From the NCBI GenBank assembly GCA_028288025.1, contig JAQBOM010000031.1, positions 100,677-164,676 of the forward strand: a stretch of DNA of 64,000 nucleotides. Reading direction: 5' to 3'. Below the pieces are notes generated by a model. That model worked only from the letters and a program-made list of their open reading frames with translations. It had not been told where the DNA came from and searched no databases. This document shows positions 53,693 to 62,056 of this stretch, piece after piece. Origin of the DNA: Mucilaginibacter sp. (GTDB taxonomy: Bacteria > Bacteroidota > Bacteroidia > Sphingobacteriales > Sphingobacteriaceae). Made by a program: the position numbers and the translations under genes. Within the stretch, counting starts at the first letter, position 1, and the number at the start of each line of letters is the position of its first letter.

Positions 53693-55024
53693 ATGCTGCC
53701 GGCTAAACGTTTTACTGATTTTATCGACCAAAATAATCTATTTGGGCGCGACAGCAAAATTCTGGCTGCCGTGAGCGGCGGTATGGATTCTGTTGTGATG
53801 GCTCATTTACTCAAATCTGCGGGTTTAAATTTTGGCATAGCGCATTGCAACTTTCAGCTCCGCGGTGATGAATCCCTCAGCGATCAGGAATTTTGCAACC
53901 GCCTGGCCGAAAAGCTCAGCGTGCCTTTCCATACAACCAATTTCGAGACGCTAAAGTTTGTAGCCGATAATAAAATATCAACGCAAATGGCTGCACGCCA
54001 GCTTAGGTATCAATGGTTTGAACAGGTCAGGCAGCAATCCGGTTACGATTATATTGCGCTTGCACACCACCAAAACGACGCGATCGAAACAATATTGTTA
54101 AACTTAACCCGGGGCACCGGGATTGCGGGCATGCATGGCATCCTGCCAAAAAACGGCAACCTGGTACGCCCGATGCTGTTTTTAAACCGGGAGGAGATCG
54201 AGGCAGTAGTAAACGAAAATAAACTGGCATACGTTGAGGACAGCTCAAACAGCTCGGTAAAATATGCCCGCAATAAGATACGGCTTGAGGTGATCCCCAA
54301 ATTAAAAGAGCTGAACCCGGCGCTGGAGCAAACTTTTGAAAATAACCTGGCCCATTTCAGGGACCTGGAGCTATTTCTTGAACAGCATATAGTTAAATTA
54401 AAAAAGGAATTATTTGTTTATCACGATGATGATATCCATCTGCCGCTTGCAGGAATAAACAAACTGGAGCCGAAACGCCTGCTCCTTTTTAAATTGCTTC
54501 AGGAATACGGCTTTAATGAAACCACGATCGACGACCTTATATTGGCATTAGACAAACAGCCCGGCAAAATATTTGAAACATCCGGCTTTGTTTTATTGCT
54601 CGATAGGGGAAAATTGATCCTGACAAAAAAAAACAGCGATGGCCAAACTCCGGTTCAAATCAATACGGATGATCACGAAGCAAAATACGGGGCGTATAAA
54701 CTAACGCTGCTGCACGACGACAGCCCGCTGATCGTAAAAAATAACGCCATGGCCGCATCAATTGACGCCGGCCTGCTCCAATACCCGCTAACATTGCGCG
54801 CCTGGCAGCAGGGCGACCATTTCCACCCGCTGGGCATGAAAACCCGCAAAAAACTGAGCGACTTTTTTATCGATCAAAAGGTACCCCTGCATCAAAAAAA
54901 TGCGATACCTGTATTGGTGAACGGCAACGGCGATATTATATGGGTAGGCGGCTACCGGCCCGATGATCGTTATAAAGTAACCGGTAACACCAAAAAAGTT
55001 ACTATATTCGAGTTAGTAATTTGA
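53693..55024 (+). CDS. tilS: tRNA(Ile)-lysidine synthase
   Basis: 443 residues. It converts the wobble C34 of the AUA-reading tRNA-Ile to lysidine with ATP and lysine. PP-loop ATP pyrophosphatase: AAVSGGMDSVVMAHLL (SGGMDS at 28-33), IAHCNFQLRGDESLSDQEF, and YDYIALAHHQNDAIETILLNL. The TilS central domain and C-terminal domain follow (LRAWQQGDHFHPLGMKTRKKLSDFFIDQKVP). Length is typical. Essential in most bacteria. Confidence 0.97.
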   Translation: MLPAKRFTDFIDQNNLFGRDSKILAAVSGGMDSVVMAHLLKSAGLNFGIAHCNFQLRGDESLSDQEFCNRLAEKLSVPFHTTNFETLKFVADNKISTQMAARQLRYQWFEQVRQQSGYDYIALAHHQNDAIETILLNLTRGTGIAGMHGILPKNGNLVRPMLFLNREEIEAVVNENKLAYVEDSSNSSVKYARNKIRLEVIPKLKELNPALEQTFENNLAHFRDLELFLEQHIVKLKKELFVYHDDDIHLPLAGINKLEPKRLLLFKLLQEYGFNETTIDDLILALDKQPGKIFETSGFVLLLDRGKLILTKKNSDGQTPVQINTDDHEAKYGAYKLTLLHDDSPLIVKNNAMAASIDAGLLQYPLTLRAWQQGDHFHPLGMKTRKKLSDFFIDQKVPLHQKNAIPVLVNGNGDIIWVGGYRPDDRYKVTGNTKKVTIFELVI

Positions 55025-55042
55025 AAATGTGTTAATTTGAAT

Positions 55043-55078
55043 ATTTGAAAATTAAACCGGCAAAATTCATTTTCAAAT
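55043..55078. repeat. short inverted repeat after tilS
   Basis: ATTTGAAAAT (55043-55052) and ATTTTCAAAT (55069-55078) form a 10-bp stem with a 16-bp loop. More ATTTGAA words lie on both sides. AT-rich; may act in termination. Confidence 0.5.
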
Positions 55079-55109
55079 TACCATATCATCAAATTTTCAA
55101 ATTAAAATA

Positions 55110-55592
55110 ATGCCTGAAAAACCCACTTTCATTGAAAAACAATACCTCGGCAGGGAATTTATTCCAATTACCATCCGCCTGGTTTTGTCTATGTTTTGCT
55201 TTGCAGCTTATTTTATGACCGATGCCGGCGACAGAAACAACCTGCTGGTTGTAGTAGGATTTGCCATCATTATTATTTCGATCATCATGGGTTTCCTCCT
55301 GCATTTCAGCACCCGTGTTCACAATAAAGCTGTTTTTTTGGATGGGCTATGGACCACCCGCCTGATAAAGATCGATCTCAACAGCATTGTTAAAGCCGAA
55401 AAAGGTATTTACAGTAAATATTTGTTTAATAACCCGGTATACAACCTTCACACAAAGGGCAGTATCCGCTTTTACACCGCAGGCAACGATGCCATCCACC
55501 TAACCGACCGCGACGGCCTGGTATACATCATCGGCTCCCGCCACGCCAACGAGTTTTTAAGGGCCGTGCAGGAGGAGATGAAGAAGTCCTGA
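55110..55592 (+). CDS. hypothetical membrane protein with PH-like C-terminal domain
   Basis: 160 residues: two N-terminal helices (about 21-39, IRLVLSMFCFAAYFMTDA; 45-67, LLVVVGFAIIIISIIMGFLLHF). They are followed by a cytosolic domain of about 90 residues with strands (VFLDGLWTTRLIKIDLNSIVKAE, GSIRFYTAGNDAIHLTDRDGLVYII) and a closing helix (RHANEFLRAVQEEMKK). This layout resembles bacterial PH-like domain proteins (bPH type). Function unknown. Confidence 0.75.
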   Translation: MPEKPTFIEKQYLGREFIPITIRLVLSMFCFAAYFMTDAGDRNNLLVVVGFAIIIISIIMGFLLHFSTRVHNKAVFLDGLWTTRLIKIDLNSIVKAEKGIYSKYLFNNPVYNLHTKGSIRFYTAGNDAIHLTDRDGLVYIIGSRHANEFLRAVQEEMKKS

Positions 55593-55644
55593 GTCTTAAG
55601 TCACTCTATCCCAAATCCGGACTCGGGACGTTCGACTTAAGACT
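55592..55644. terminator. bidirectional terminator-like hairpin
   Basis: AGTCTTAAGTC (55592-55602) and GACTTAAGACT (55634-55644) form a perfect 11-bp stem between the convergent PH-like gene and EEP gene (stop at 55650). Neither side has a long T tract, so activity is inferred from the position. Confidence 0.55.
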
Positions 55645-55649
55645 TAGAA

Positions 55650-56759
55650 TTATCTGAGAACAACATCACTCCGCACCGGGAAATGATCTGATAATTTTTT
55701 TTCGATGATCTTGTAATTGGTAATATCAAATTGCGGGCTCGCCAAAATATAATCGATCTGGTAATTCGGGAAATTACCGTTATAGGTGCGGCCAAAGCCT
55801 ACGCCCTTCTCGCGAAAAGCATTTTTTAATCCCTTTGCCATTTCGGTTACGGCGTACGAAGCCGGGGTGTCATTAAAATCACCCGATATAATATAGGGAT
55901 AAGGGCACGTTGCCGCATGTTCCTTTATTTTAATGACTTGCCCGCTCCTTTTCAGGAAAGCATTTTTTAGCTTACTCCCCAGCCGCCTGGTCGACGACAC
56001 ATCCGGCCCGCCCGGCTGGCTGATCGAGTTGATGTATTTATAATCCTCCGGGTCGAAACTGATTGATTGTAAGTGCACGCTGTAAACCCGGAACACCTGG
56101 CTGCCTTTTTTCACGTCAATGTAAATACACGCGTTTTCGCTTTTTTTATCTGCCAGCAGTATAAACCCTTGTGCAACGATCGGGAACTTTGAAAATATGG
56201 CAATGCCTAATGCCTCGTCTTTGTTAAAAATGATCGGTTGAAAGTAGCTATGGTCTGCCCCCATTATCTTTACAAGGGAATCGCGCATATCAAACTTGCC
56301 CCTGTATTTGGTATAAAATTCCTGGAATCCGATCACATCCGGCTGCTGCTGGTTGATAACCTGCAAAATTTCATGCTTTGTAGATACCTCATTGTCGGAC
56401 CCATATCGCCTGAAATTATGCACGTTATAGGTCATTATCCGTATCACATTTCCGTTTTTCAGCGCGGCATCGGGTACTGATGAATGAAAACCTATATTAT
56501 TATTCAATACATTCCACCCGGTGAGTATACAAACCAATGAAAACAGCAGATACCATTTTTTACGAAATAGCCAAAAGAAAACCATGATGACATTCGCCAG
56601 TAAAAGCAGGGGATAAGCTAAACCAAAAAAGGCGATAAGCCAGGCTGTTTTCGGGTCTACCACATGCGCCATATTACTGAGCAGCAGCGCAATACACAAT
56701 AGGATATTTAATCCTATCAGAAATTTATCAACAAAATGGACATCTTTTTTAGCCTTCAT
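55650..56759 (-). CDS. membrane-anchored endonuclease/exonuclease/phosphatase (EEP) family protein
   Basis: 369 residues. Three N-terminal membrane helices (about 12-32, 38-62, 68-86) lead to an EEP catalytic domain: MTYNVHNFRRYG (N112), DVIGFQEFY (E147), YSVHLQSI, ISGDFNDTPASY, YQIDYILAS and LSDHFPVRSDV. The Mg-dependent Asp/His catalytic set is present. Substrate (DNA, lipid or phosphoester) unknown; this membrane-anchored type is common in Bacteroidota next to rhomboid genes. It overlaps the upstream rhomboid gene by 11 bp. Confidence 0.93.
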   Translation of the reverse strand: MKAKKDVHFVDKFLIGLNILLCIALLLSNMAHVVDPKTAWLIAFFGLAYPLLLLANVIMVFFWLFRKKWYLLFSLVCILTGWNVLNNNIGFHSSVPDAALKNGNVIRIMTYNVHNFRRYGSDNEVSTKHEILQVINQQQPDVIGFQEFYTKYRGKFDMRDSLVKIMGADHSYFQPIIFNKDEALGIAIFSKFPIVAQGFILLADKKSENACIYIDVKKGSQVFRVYSVHLQSISFDPEDYKYINSISQPGGPDVSSTRRLGSKLKNAFLKRSGQVIKIKEHAATCPYPYIISGDFNDTPASYAVTEMAKGLKNAFREKGVGFGRTYNGNFPNYQIDYILASPQFDITNYKIIEKKLSDHFPVRSDVVLR

Positions 56760-57618
56760 TATTGCTGGCCCGAAATAATATTTCCTTTTCCTGCTTGCTC
56801 AGGCTGTCATATCCCGATCTCGAAATTTTATCCAGTATCAAATCAACGTCTTCCTGGCGGGGACGTGCCGATGGATCTTTTGAAATGTTTTTAGCCGCTA
56901 TCTTTAATTTACTGCCGGTCTTGAATAGTTTGCCAATGTTACCTATCCAGTCGCTCCCTTTTTGCAGCTGGACGACATAAACGTAACCAAACAGTGCGCC
57001 GCCCAGGTGCGATATCTCGCCGCCAGCATTAAGGCCGGTAATGCCCAAAAAATCAATCACCACAAAAAAAATGGCCAGCCACTTTAGCCTTACCGGGCCT
57101 ATAAATATTAACGGGATGGTATAATCCGGAAGCAATGTGGCGGTTGCAACAATAACAGCCATAACACTGGCCGAGGCCCCAACCATAACGGCCGTATTTG
57201 CCGCATGAGTATGGGTAAATGCAGGGATGGTGTTAAAAGCTAAAAGGAATAAAAACGCGCCCGAAAGGCCGCCCAGTATATACAGGCCCAGCGTGCGTTT
57301 TTTACCCAGGTATTCTTCAAATATCTGTCCGAACCAGTATAGCCATAACATATTAAACAGGATATGGAAAATCCCGGCATGCATAAACATATAGGTAAAC
57401 GGTGTCCAGAAACGGGTAAGTAATTTTGGCAAATAGGCAGGCAGCGAAAGATAGTCGGTACTGTAACTGTCAACCAGGTTGCTTCCAAAAAACAGCTGCT
57501 CTATAACTCCCGGTATGCTGACGACTAAAAAAATGACAATATTAATACCAATCAGCAGGTTTAACTTACTGCCCGACCGAAGCATTTTGTATTGAATATC
57601 CTGCCAGATGTTGCTCAT
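56749..57618 (-). CDS. rhomboid-family intramembrane serine protease
   Basis: 289 residues. Six-helix rhomboid core: FMHAGIFHILFNMLWLYWFG (H85, N89 as the HxxxN motif), GLYILGGLSGAFLF, VMVGASASVMAVIVA (catalytic S149 in GxSx), EISHLGGALFGY (catalytic H204). After the core there is a cytosolic tail of about 70 residues with DLILDKISRSGYDSLSKQEKEILFRAS. Likely co-transcribed with the EEP gene (11-bp overlap) and the second rhomboid gene. Substrate unknown. Confidence 0.95.
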   Translation of the reverse strand: MSNIWQDIQYKMLRSGSKLNLLIGINIVIFLVVSIPGVIEQLFFGSNLVDSYSTDYLSLPAYLPKLLTRFWTPFTYMFMHAGIFHILFNMLWLYWFGQIFEEYLGKKRTLGLYILGGLSGAFLFLLAFNTIPAFTHTHAANTAVMVGASASVMAVIVATATLLPDYTIPLIFIGPVRLKWLAIFFVVIDFLGITGLNAGGEISHLGGALFGYVYVVQLQKGSDWIGNIGKLFKTGSKLKIAAKNISKDPSARPRQEDVDLILDKISRSGYDSLSKQEKEILFRASNNEG

Positions 57619-57695
57619 TTACGCTAATGTTATTCAAAAAAGGCGTTTACACGCTTTTACGTACAATTTACGAAATAGTATCGCAATTTATTGTT

Positions 57696-58424
57696 CTAAT
57701 AAAATTTTCGGGGGCCTTGCAGCCGCCACACTTTTACCATGATGAACCCGAGCAGCGCCCCGCCAAGGTGAGCAAAGTGAGCAACGTTATCGCCCGAGAA
57801 CTGGCTGAAACCTAAGTACACCTCCAATACGATATATACAGGAATAATATATTTAGCCTTAACCGGTACAGGTATAAACATGATCATCAGCTCCAGGTTT
57901 GGATACAGCATGCCAAAAACAACCAGCAAGCCAAATATCGCACCCGAAGCGCCAACAACCGAAGCATGATAGATATCAAATAATTTTTGCGCCTGGTTGC
58001 CGAATTGATAATATGATGATTCGAGCGCAGGATGAGCAATTGTAATGGCGCCGGTGATCTGGTACACTTCAATGGCCTGTATCAACATTTGAAAAAAGAT
58101 CGCACCGATACCACAGATAAAATAAAGATTGAAAAATTTTTTGGAGCCTATTGTATTCTCTATGATAGGCCCAAATGAAAACAAGGCGAACATATTAAAA
58201 ATAATATGCGCCCAGCCGCCATGCATAAACATGTACGTGATAATTTGCCACATCCGGAAATTGGGCGAATTAAAATAGTAGACGCCGAAAATGGAAGTGA
58301 CCGGGCCGCCGGGATTGCCATGGTCAAATAATAAAAAAATCAGGAAACAAATAACATTAATGATCAGCAGGTTTTTGACTACCGGCGTTAAATTAGCGAA
58401 GGGCGATTGCCTGTATGCGTTCAT
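57696..58424 (-). CDS. rhomboid-family intramembrane serine protease (second)
   Basis: 242 residues. Rhomboid core: FMHGGWAHIIFNMFALFSFG (H73, N77), SVVGASGAIFGLLVVFG (catalytic S160 in GxSG), AHFAHLGGALLGFI (H219). No C-terminal extension. It sits 77 bp upstream of the other rhomboid gene and 27 bp after mutL, all on the minus strand. Two different rhomboids in tandem imply division of labour, not redundancy, because their loops and termini differ. Confidence 0.95.
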   Translation of the reverse strand: MNAYRQSPFANLTPVVKNLLIINVICFLIFLLFDHGNPGGPVTSIFGVYYFNSPNFRMWQIITYMFMHGGWAHIIFNMFALFSFGPIIENTIGSKKFFNLYFICGIGAIFFQMLIQAIEVYQITGAITIAHPALESSYYQFGNQAQKLFDIYHASVVGASGAIFGLLVVFGMLYPNLELMIMFIPVPVKAKYIIPVYIVLEVYLGFSQFSGDNVAHFAHLGGALLGFIMVKVWRLQGPRKFY

Positions 58425-58451
58425 AAAATAGTTAAAGTATTAAGGTCCTGG

Positions 58452-60308
58452 TTATTTTTCAAACCGTTCAATTAATTCATTCAGTGTAAAGGTGCTGATC
58501 ACCTGTTTGCCGTTTAACGCCACATTCGGCATCTGGCAGGCAAAAAGCTGGTCTATCAGTAAATTCATTTCTTCTAATGACATCTTTGTGCCCGCTTTCG
58601 TTGCAGCGTTGCGTGCAAGCGACCGGGCCAGGCTATCTCTTTTATCCAGCTTCAAAATGGCCTGGTTATTTTTAAACCCTTCCAGCAGTTGTTCCAGCAA
58701 TTCGTGCTCGCCCACATTGTTGAGGTCGGCCGGTATGCCTTCAACCACCACTGTGTTTTTTCCAAACTCGCGTATATCAAATCCCAGCGCACGAATATCG
58801 GGTAAAAGTTCCTTTAATAATTCAAAATCGCTGCTATTTAATGTAACCGATTGCGGAAAAAGACTTTGCTGGCTTACGCCCGAATGGTTCTGCAATTGAT
58901 GCAAAAAACGCTCGTACAAAATACGCTCGTGCGCGGCCTGCTGGCTGATAAGCATAAACCCCGATTTGATCTGCGAAAGAATAAACCGGCCATGTATCTG
59001 AAAAAGCTGCCGCTCGCTGGGTTTATTGATCTCCTGGTCGTCAACTTCTATACTTTCCTGCTCATGTATACGCTGCTGCAGTGTGGTTTCTTTTTTGCTG
59101 ATCTCGTATAACGTATCCCAGTTTTGTGGTATCGGCGAACTCCGGTGTTCGCCGGCGTTGCGTAAAAACGGTATCTCGCGCTCCATTTTCCGGTCGGCCG
59201 TGAAAGGGTTAAAATCCGGGTTAAACGAAATGGTCGGTGCTACAATTTCTTCCAGCGGTTTGGCAGTTACCATGTGCTCAATGCTATTATCCCGGTCAAA
59301 ATCCAGGCTGGGTGTAATATTATACCGGCCGAGCGAGCGTTTTACAGCCGACCGAACTATCGCATAAATAGTTTGCTCATCCTGGTATTTAATCTCGGTT
59401 TTGGTGGGATGTACGTTGATGTCGATTTTAGCGGGATCGATATCGATGAATAGCACATACAGCGGAAAGGTGTCATCCGGCAGCAATTCCTTAAATGCCA
59501 TCAGCACGGCATGATTTAAATACGCATCCCTTATAAAGCGGTTGTTCACAAAAAAGAACTGTTCGCCCCGCGTTTTACGGGCATATTCGGGTTTGCCCAC
59601 AAATCCACCTAATTTAATGACCGATGTATCTTCTTCAACCGGTACCAGTCTTTCATTATAACTATTGCCGAACAAATGGATGATACGTTGCTTCAGCGCT
59701 GTGCCTGGTAAATGATAAACTTCCTGCCCGTCGTGGTGCAGGGTAAAAAAAACTTTCGGGTTAGCCAGTACAATGCGTTGAAAGTCGTCAATAATATGGC
59801 GCATCTCCACCGGGTTGCTTTTTAAAAAGTTACGCCGGGCGGGTGTATTGTAAAATAAGTTTTTTACGGATATAGAGGTACCAAAATTGGCGGAGCATGC
59901 CTCCTGGCTGATCACTTCCGAGCCTTCGATTAAAATGCAGGTACCCAGCTCGTCCTCATAACGCCGGGTTTTTAGCTCAACCTGGGCTATCGCCGCAATG
60001 GACGCCATTGCCTCGCCCCTGAAACCCATGGTGCGGATGGCGAAAAGATCTTCCGCCTTACGGATCTTGGAAGTAGCATGGCGCTCAAAGCACATCCTGG
60101 CGTCGGTCAGGCTCATACCGCAGCCATTATCTATAACCTGTATCAGCGATTTGCCGGCATCCTTCAATATCAATTGTATTTTATCCGCACCGGCGTCAAT
60201 CGCGTTTTCGATCAGCTCTTTTACGGCAGAGGCCGGGCGCTGCACTACTTCACCCGCGGCAATCTGGTTGGCAACGGCATCCGGTAAAAGCTGGATTATA
60301 TCTGGCAT
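58452..60308 (-). CDS. mutL: DNA mismatch repair protein MutL
   Basis: 618 residues from the ATG at 60308 (MPDIIQLLPDAVANQIAAGE); the longer frame begins at a TTG. GHKL ATPase: VKELIENAIDAGA, IDNGCGM and GFRGEAMASI. The transducer domain has HPTK (NVHPTKTEIKY). The C-terminal dimerisation domain spans about 430-618 (FQIHGRFILSQIKSGFMLISQQAAHERILYE). It coordinates MutS with downstream nicking and excision. The C-terminal endonuclease motif DQHA(x)2E(x)4E is replaced by QQAAHERILYE, so an active endonuclease is doubtful here. Likely first gene of the minus-strand group that includes both rhomboids and the EEP gene. Confidence 0.96.
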   Translation of the reverse strand: MPDIIQLLPDAVANQIAAGEVVQRPASAVKELIENAIDAGADKIQLILKDAGKSLIQVIDNGCGMSLTDARMCFERHATSKIRKAEDLFAIRTMGFRGEAMASIAAIAQVELKTRRYEDELGTCILIEGSEVISQEACSANFGTSISVKNLFYNTPARRNFLKSNPVEMRHIIDDFQRIVLANPKVFFTLHHDGQEVYHLPGTALKQRIIHLFGNSYNERLVPVEEDTSVIKLGGFVGKPEYARKTRGEQFFFVNNRFIRDAYLNHAVLMAFKELLPDDTFPLYVLFIDIDPAKIDINVHPTKTEIKYQDEQTIYAIVRSAVKRSLGRYNITPSLDFDRDNSIEHMVTAKPLEEIVAPTISFNPDFNPFTADRKMEREIPFLRNAGEHRSSPIPQNWDTLYEISKKETTLQQRIHEQESIEVDDQEINKPSERQLFQIHGRFILSQIKSGFMLISQQAAHERILYERFLHQLQNHSGVSQQSLFPQSVTLNSSDFELLKELLPDIRALGFDIREFGKNTVVVEGIPADLNNVGEHELLEQLLEGFKNNQAILKLDKRDSLARSLARNAATKAGTKMSLEEMNLLIDQLFACQMPNVALNGKQVISTFTLNELIERFEK

Positions 60309-60424
60309 CGTGTAAAAATTCCCTTTCAATTCGTTTTCGATGCGAATTTAAATATTTGAAGGCATAACTTTACGATTTGATAGTTGTATATACTTTTGTA
60401 GTTTGCAATTTTAATCTGCCCGCC

Positions 60425-62056
60425 ATGAAAAAATTATTGCCCTTGCTGCTTTTGTTTGCCTCTGCATGCAAACAAAAGGAATTTAATGCCGATTTACTGG
60501 TTAAAAATGCCGTGGTATATACAGTCGATAGTAATTTTACAGTGGCTAATGCATTCGTTGTAAACGGCGGAAAAATTATGGCGGTTGGCAAAGCTGAAGC
60601 GCTGGAAGAAAAATATACTGCCCGTGAGGTGGTGGATGCCGGTGGCAAAGCCATTTATCCCGGATTTATTGATGCGCACGCGCATTTCTATAATTACGGC
60701 CTGGGTTTGCAGGACGTAAATCTCAATAACACCAAAGGCTGGCGCGATGTACTCGACTCGGTGAATGTGTATGCCCGCCGGAATCCCGAAGGCTGGATAA
60801 TAGGGCGGGGATGGGACCAGAATAAATGGAAAACAAAACAATTCCCCAATAAATCCAAACTGGATTCATTGTTCCCGGTGAGGCCGGTCATTTTAACCCG
60901 CATCGACGGGCACGCACTTATTGCCAACCAGGCCGCGTTAACTTTAGCAGGCGTTAAGCCGGGGCAAACCATTCCGGGTGGCGAAATAGAAACTATAAAC
61001 GGCAAGCTTACCGGTATGATGGTGGATAACGCGCAGGACCTGGTGCGTCATAAAATACCTGCCCCCGGCGACCAGCTGATCCAATCGGCATTTTTGGATG
61101 CCCAAGCCAATTGTTTTGCAGTGGGCATAACCACGGTTGACGATTGCGGCCTGCCCTATACCATGATTAATACGATAGCGCAATTGCAGCATAAGGGCGA
61201 ACTGAAAATGCGCATGTATGTAATGCTGTCTGATAATAGTGATAACTACGATTATTTGTTTAAACGCGGTGTGTACAAAACACCTTTGCTGGATGTGCGT
61301 GCTTTTAAAGTATACGCCGACGGCGCTTTGGGTTCGAGGGGAGCATGTTTATTAAAACCCTATTCTGACCAGAAAAACTGGCGCGGATTTTTGCTGAGCA
61401 GCCAGAAACACTTTGAGGATGTAGCTCAAAAATTAGCCGCCAAAGGTTTCCAGATGTGCACGCATGCCATCGGCGACTCGGCAAACCGGGTGATGTTAAA
61501 AATATATGCAAGCGTGCTTAAGGGCAAAAACGACCGCCGCTGGCGGATCGAGCATGCACAGGTAATAGCACCCGAAGATATTAAGTACTTCGGCGAATAT
61601 AGTATTATTCCGTCTGTACAGCCCACGCATGCCACCTCGGATATGTACTGGGCAGGCACCCGTTTGGGAGGCAAGCGTTTAAAGTCGGCGTATATCTATA
61701 AGCAATTACTCGAACAAAATGGCTGGCTTCCTTTAGGCACCGATTTCCCTGTAGAAAACATTAATCCTGTTTATTCCTTTTACGCAGCGGTTGAGCGCAA
61801 GGATCTGAAAGGCTTTCCAAACGATGGGTTTCAGCCGGAGAATGCGCTGACCCGCGAACAGGCGCTGCGCGGCATCACGATATGGGCGGCCAGGTCCAAT
61901 TTCGAAGAAAAAGAAAAAGGAAGCATTGAGCCGGGCAAATATGCCGATTTCGTGATATTGGATCAGGATATCATGAAGATAAAGGGCGCGTACATGCCGC
62001 GGGTAAAAGTTTTAAAAACATATATAAATGGAGAGAAGGTTTATGAGAAAAAATAA
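60425..62056 (+). CDS. lipoprotein amidohydrolase (YtcJ-like)
   Basis: 543 residues from the ATG at 60425; the start is fixed by the lipoprotein signal MKKLLPLLLLFASAC (Cys15). The Amidohydro_3 type is marked by YPGFIDAHAHFYNYGLG (DAHAH at 83-87), DNAQDLVRHKIP, KVYADGALGSRGACL, MCTHAIGDSANRVML, RIEHAQVIAPEDI and PLGTDFPVENINPVYSFYAAV. It ends with the amidohydrolase closing strand (KYADFVILDQDIM). Metal-dependent hydrolase; the substrate of YtcJ-like proteins is not known. Probably outer-membrane or periplasmic. It overlaps the following gene by 14 bp, so the two are likely translated together. Confidence 0.92.
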   Translation: MKKLLPLLLLFASACKQKEFNADLLVKNAVVYTVDSNFTVANAFVVNGGKIMAVGKAEALEEKYTAREVVDAGGKAIYPGFIDAHAHFYNYGLGLQDVNLNNTKGWRDVLDSVNVYARRNPEGWIIGRGWDQNKWKTKQFPNKSKLDSLFPVRPVILTRIDGHALIANQAALTLAGVKPGQTIPGGEIETINGKLTGMMVDNAQDLVRHKIPAPGDQLIQSAFLDAQANCFAVGITTVDDCGLPYTMINTIAQLQHKGELKMRMYVMLSDNSDNYDYLFKRGVYKTPLLDVRAFKVYADGALGSRGACLLKPYSDQKNWRGFLLSSQKHFEDVAQKLAAKGFQMCTHAIGDSANRVMLKIYASVLKGKNDRRWRIEHAQVIAPEDIKYFGEYSIIPSVQPTHATSDMYWAGTRLGGKRLKSAYIYKQLLEQNGWLPLGTDFPVENINPVYSFYAAVERKDLKGFPNDGFQPENALTREQALRGITIWAARSNFEEKEKGSIEPGKYADFVILDQDIMKIKGAYMPRVKVLKTYINGEKVYEKK

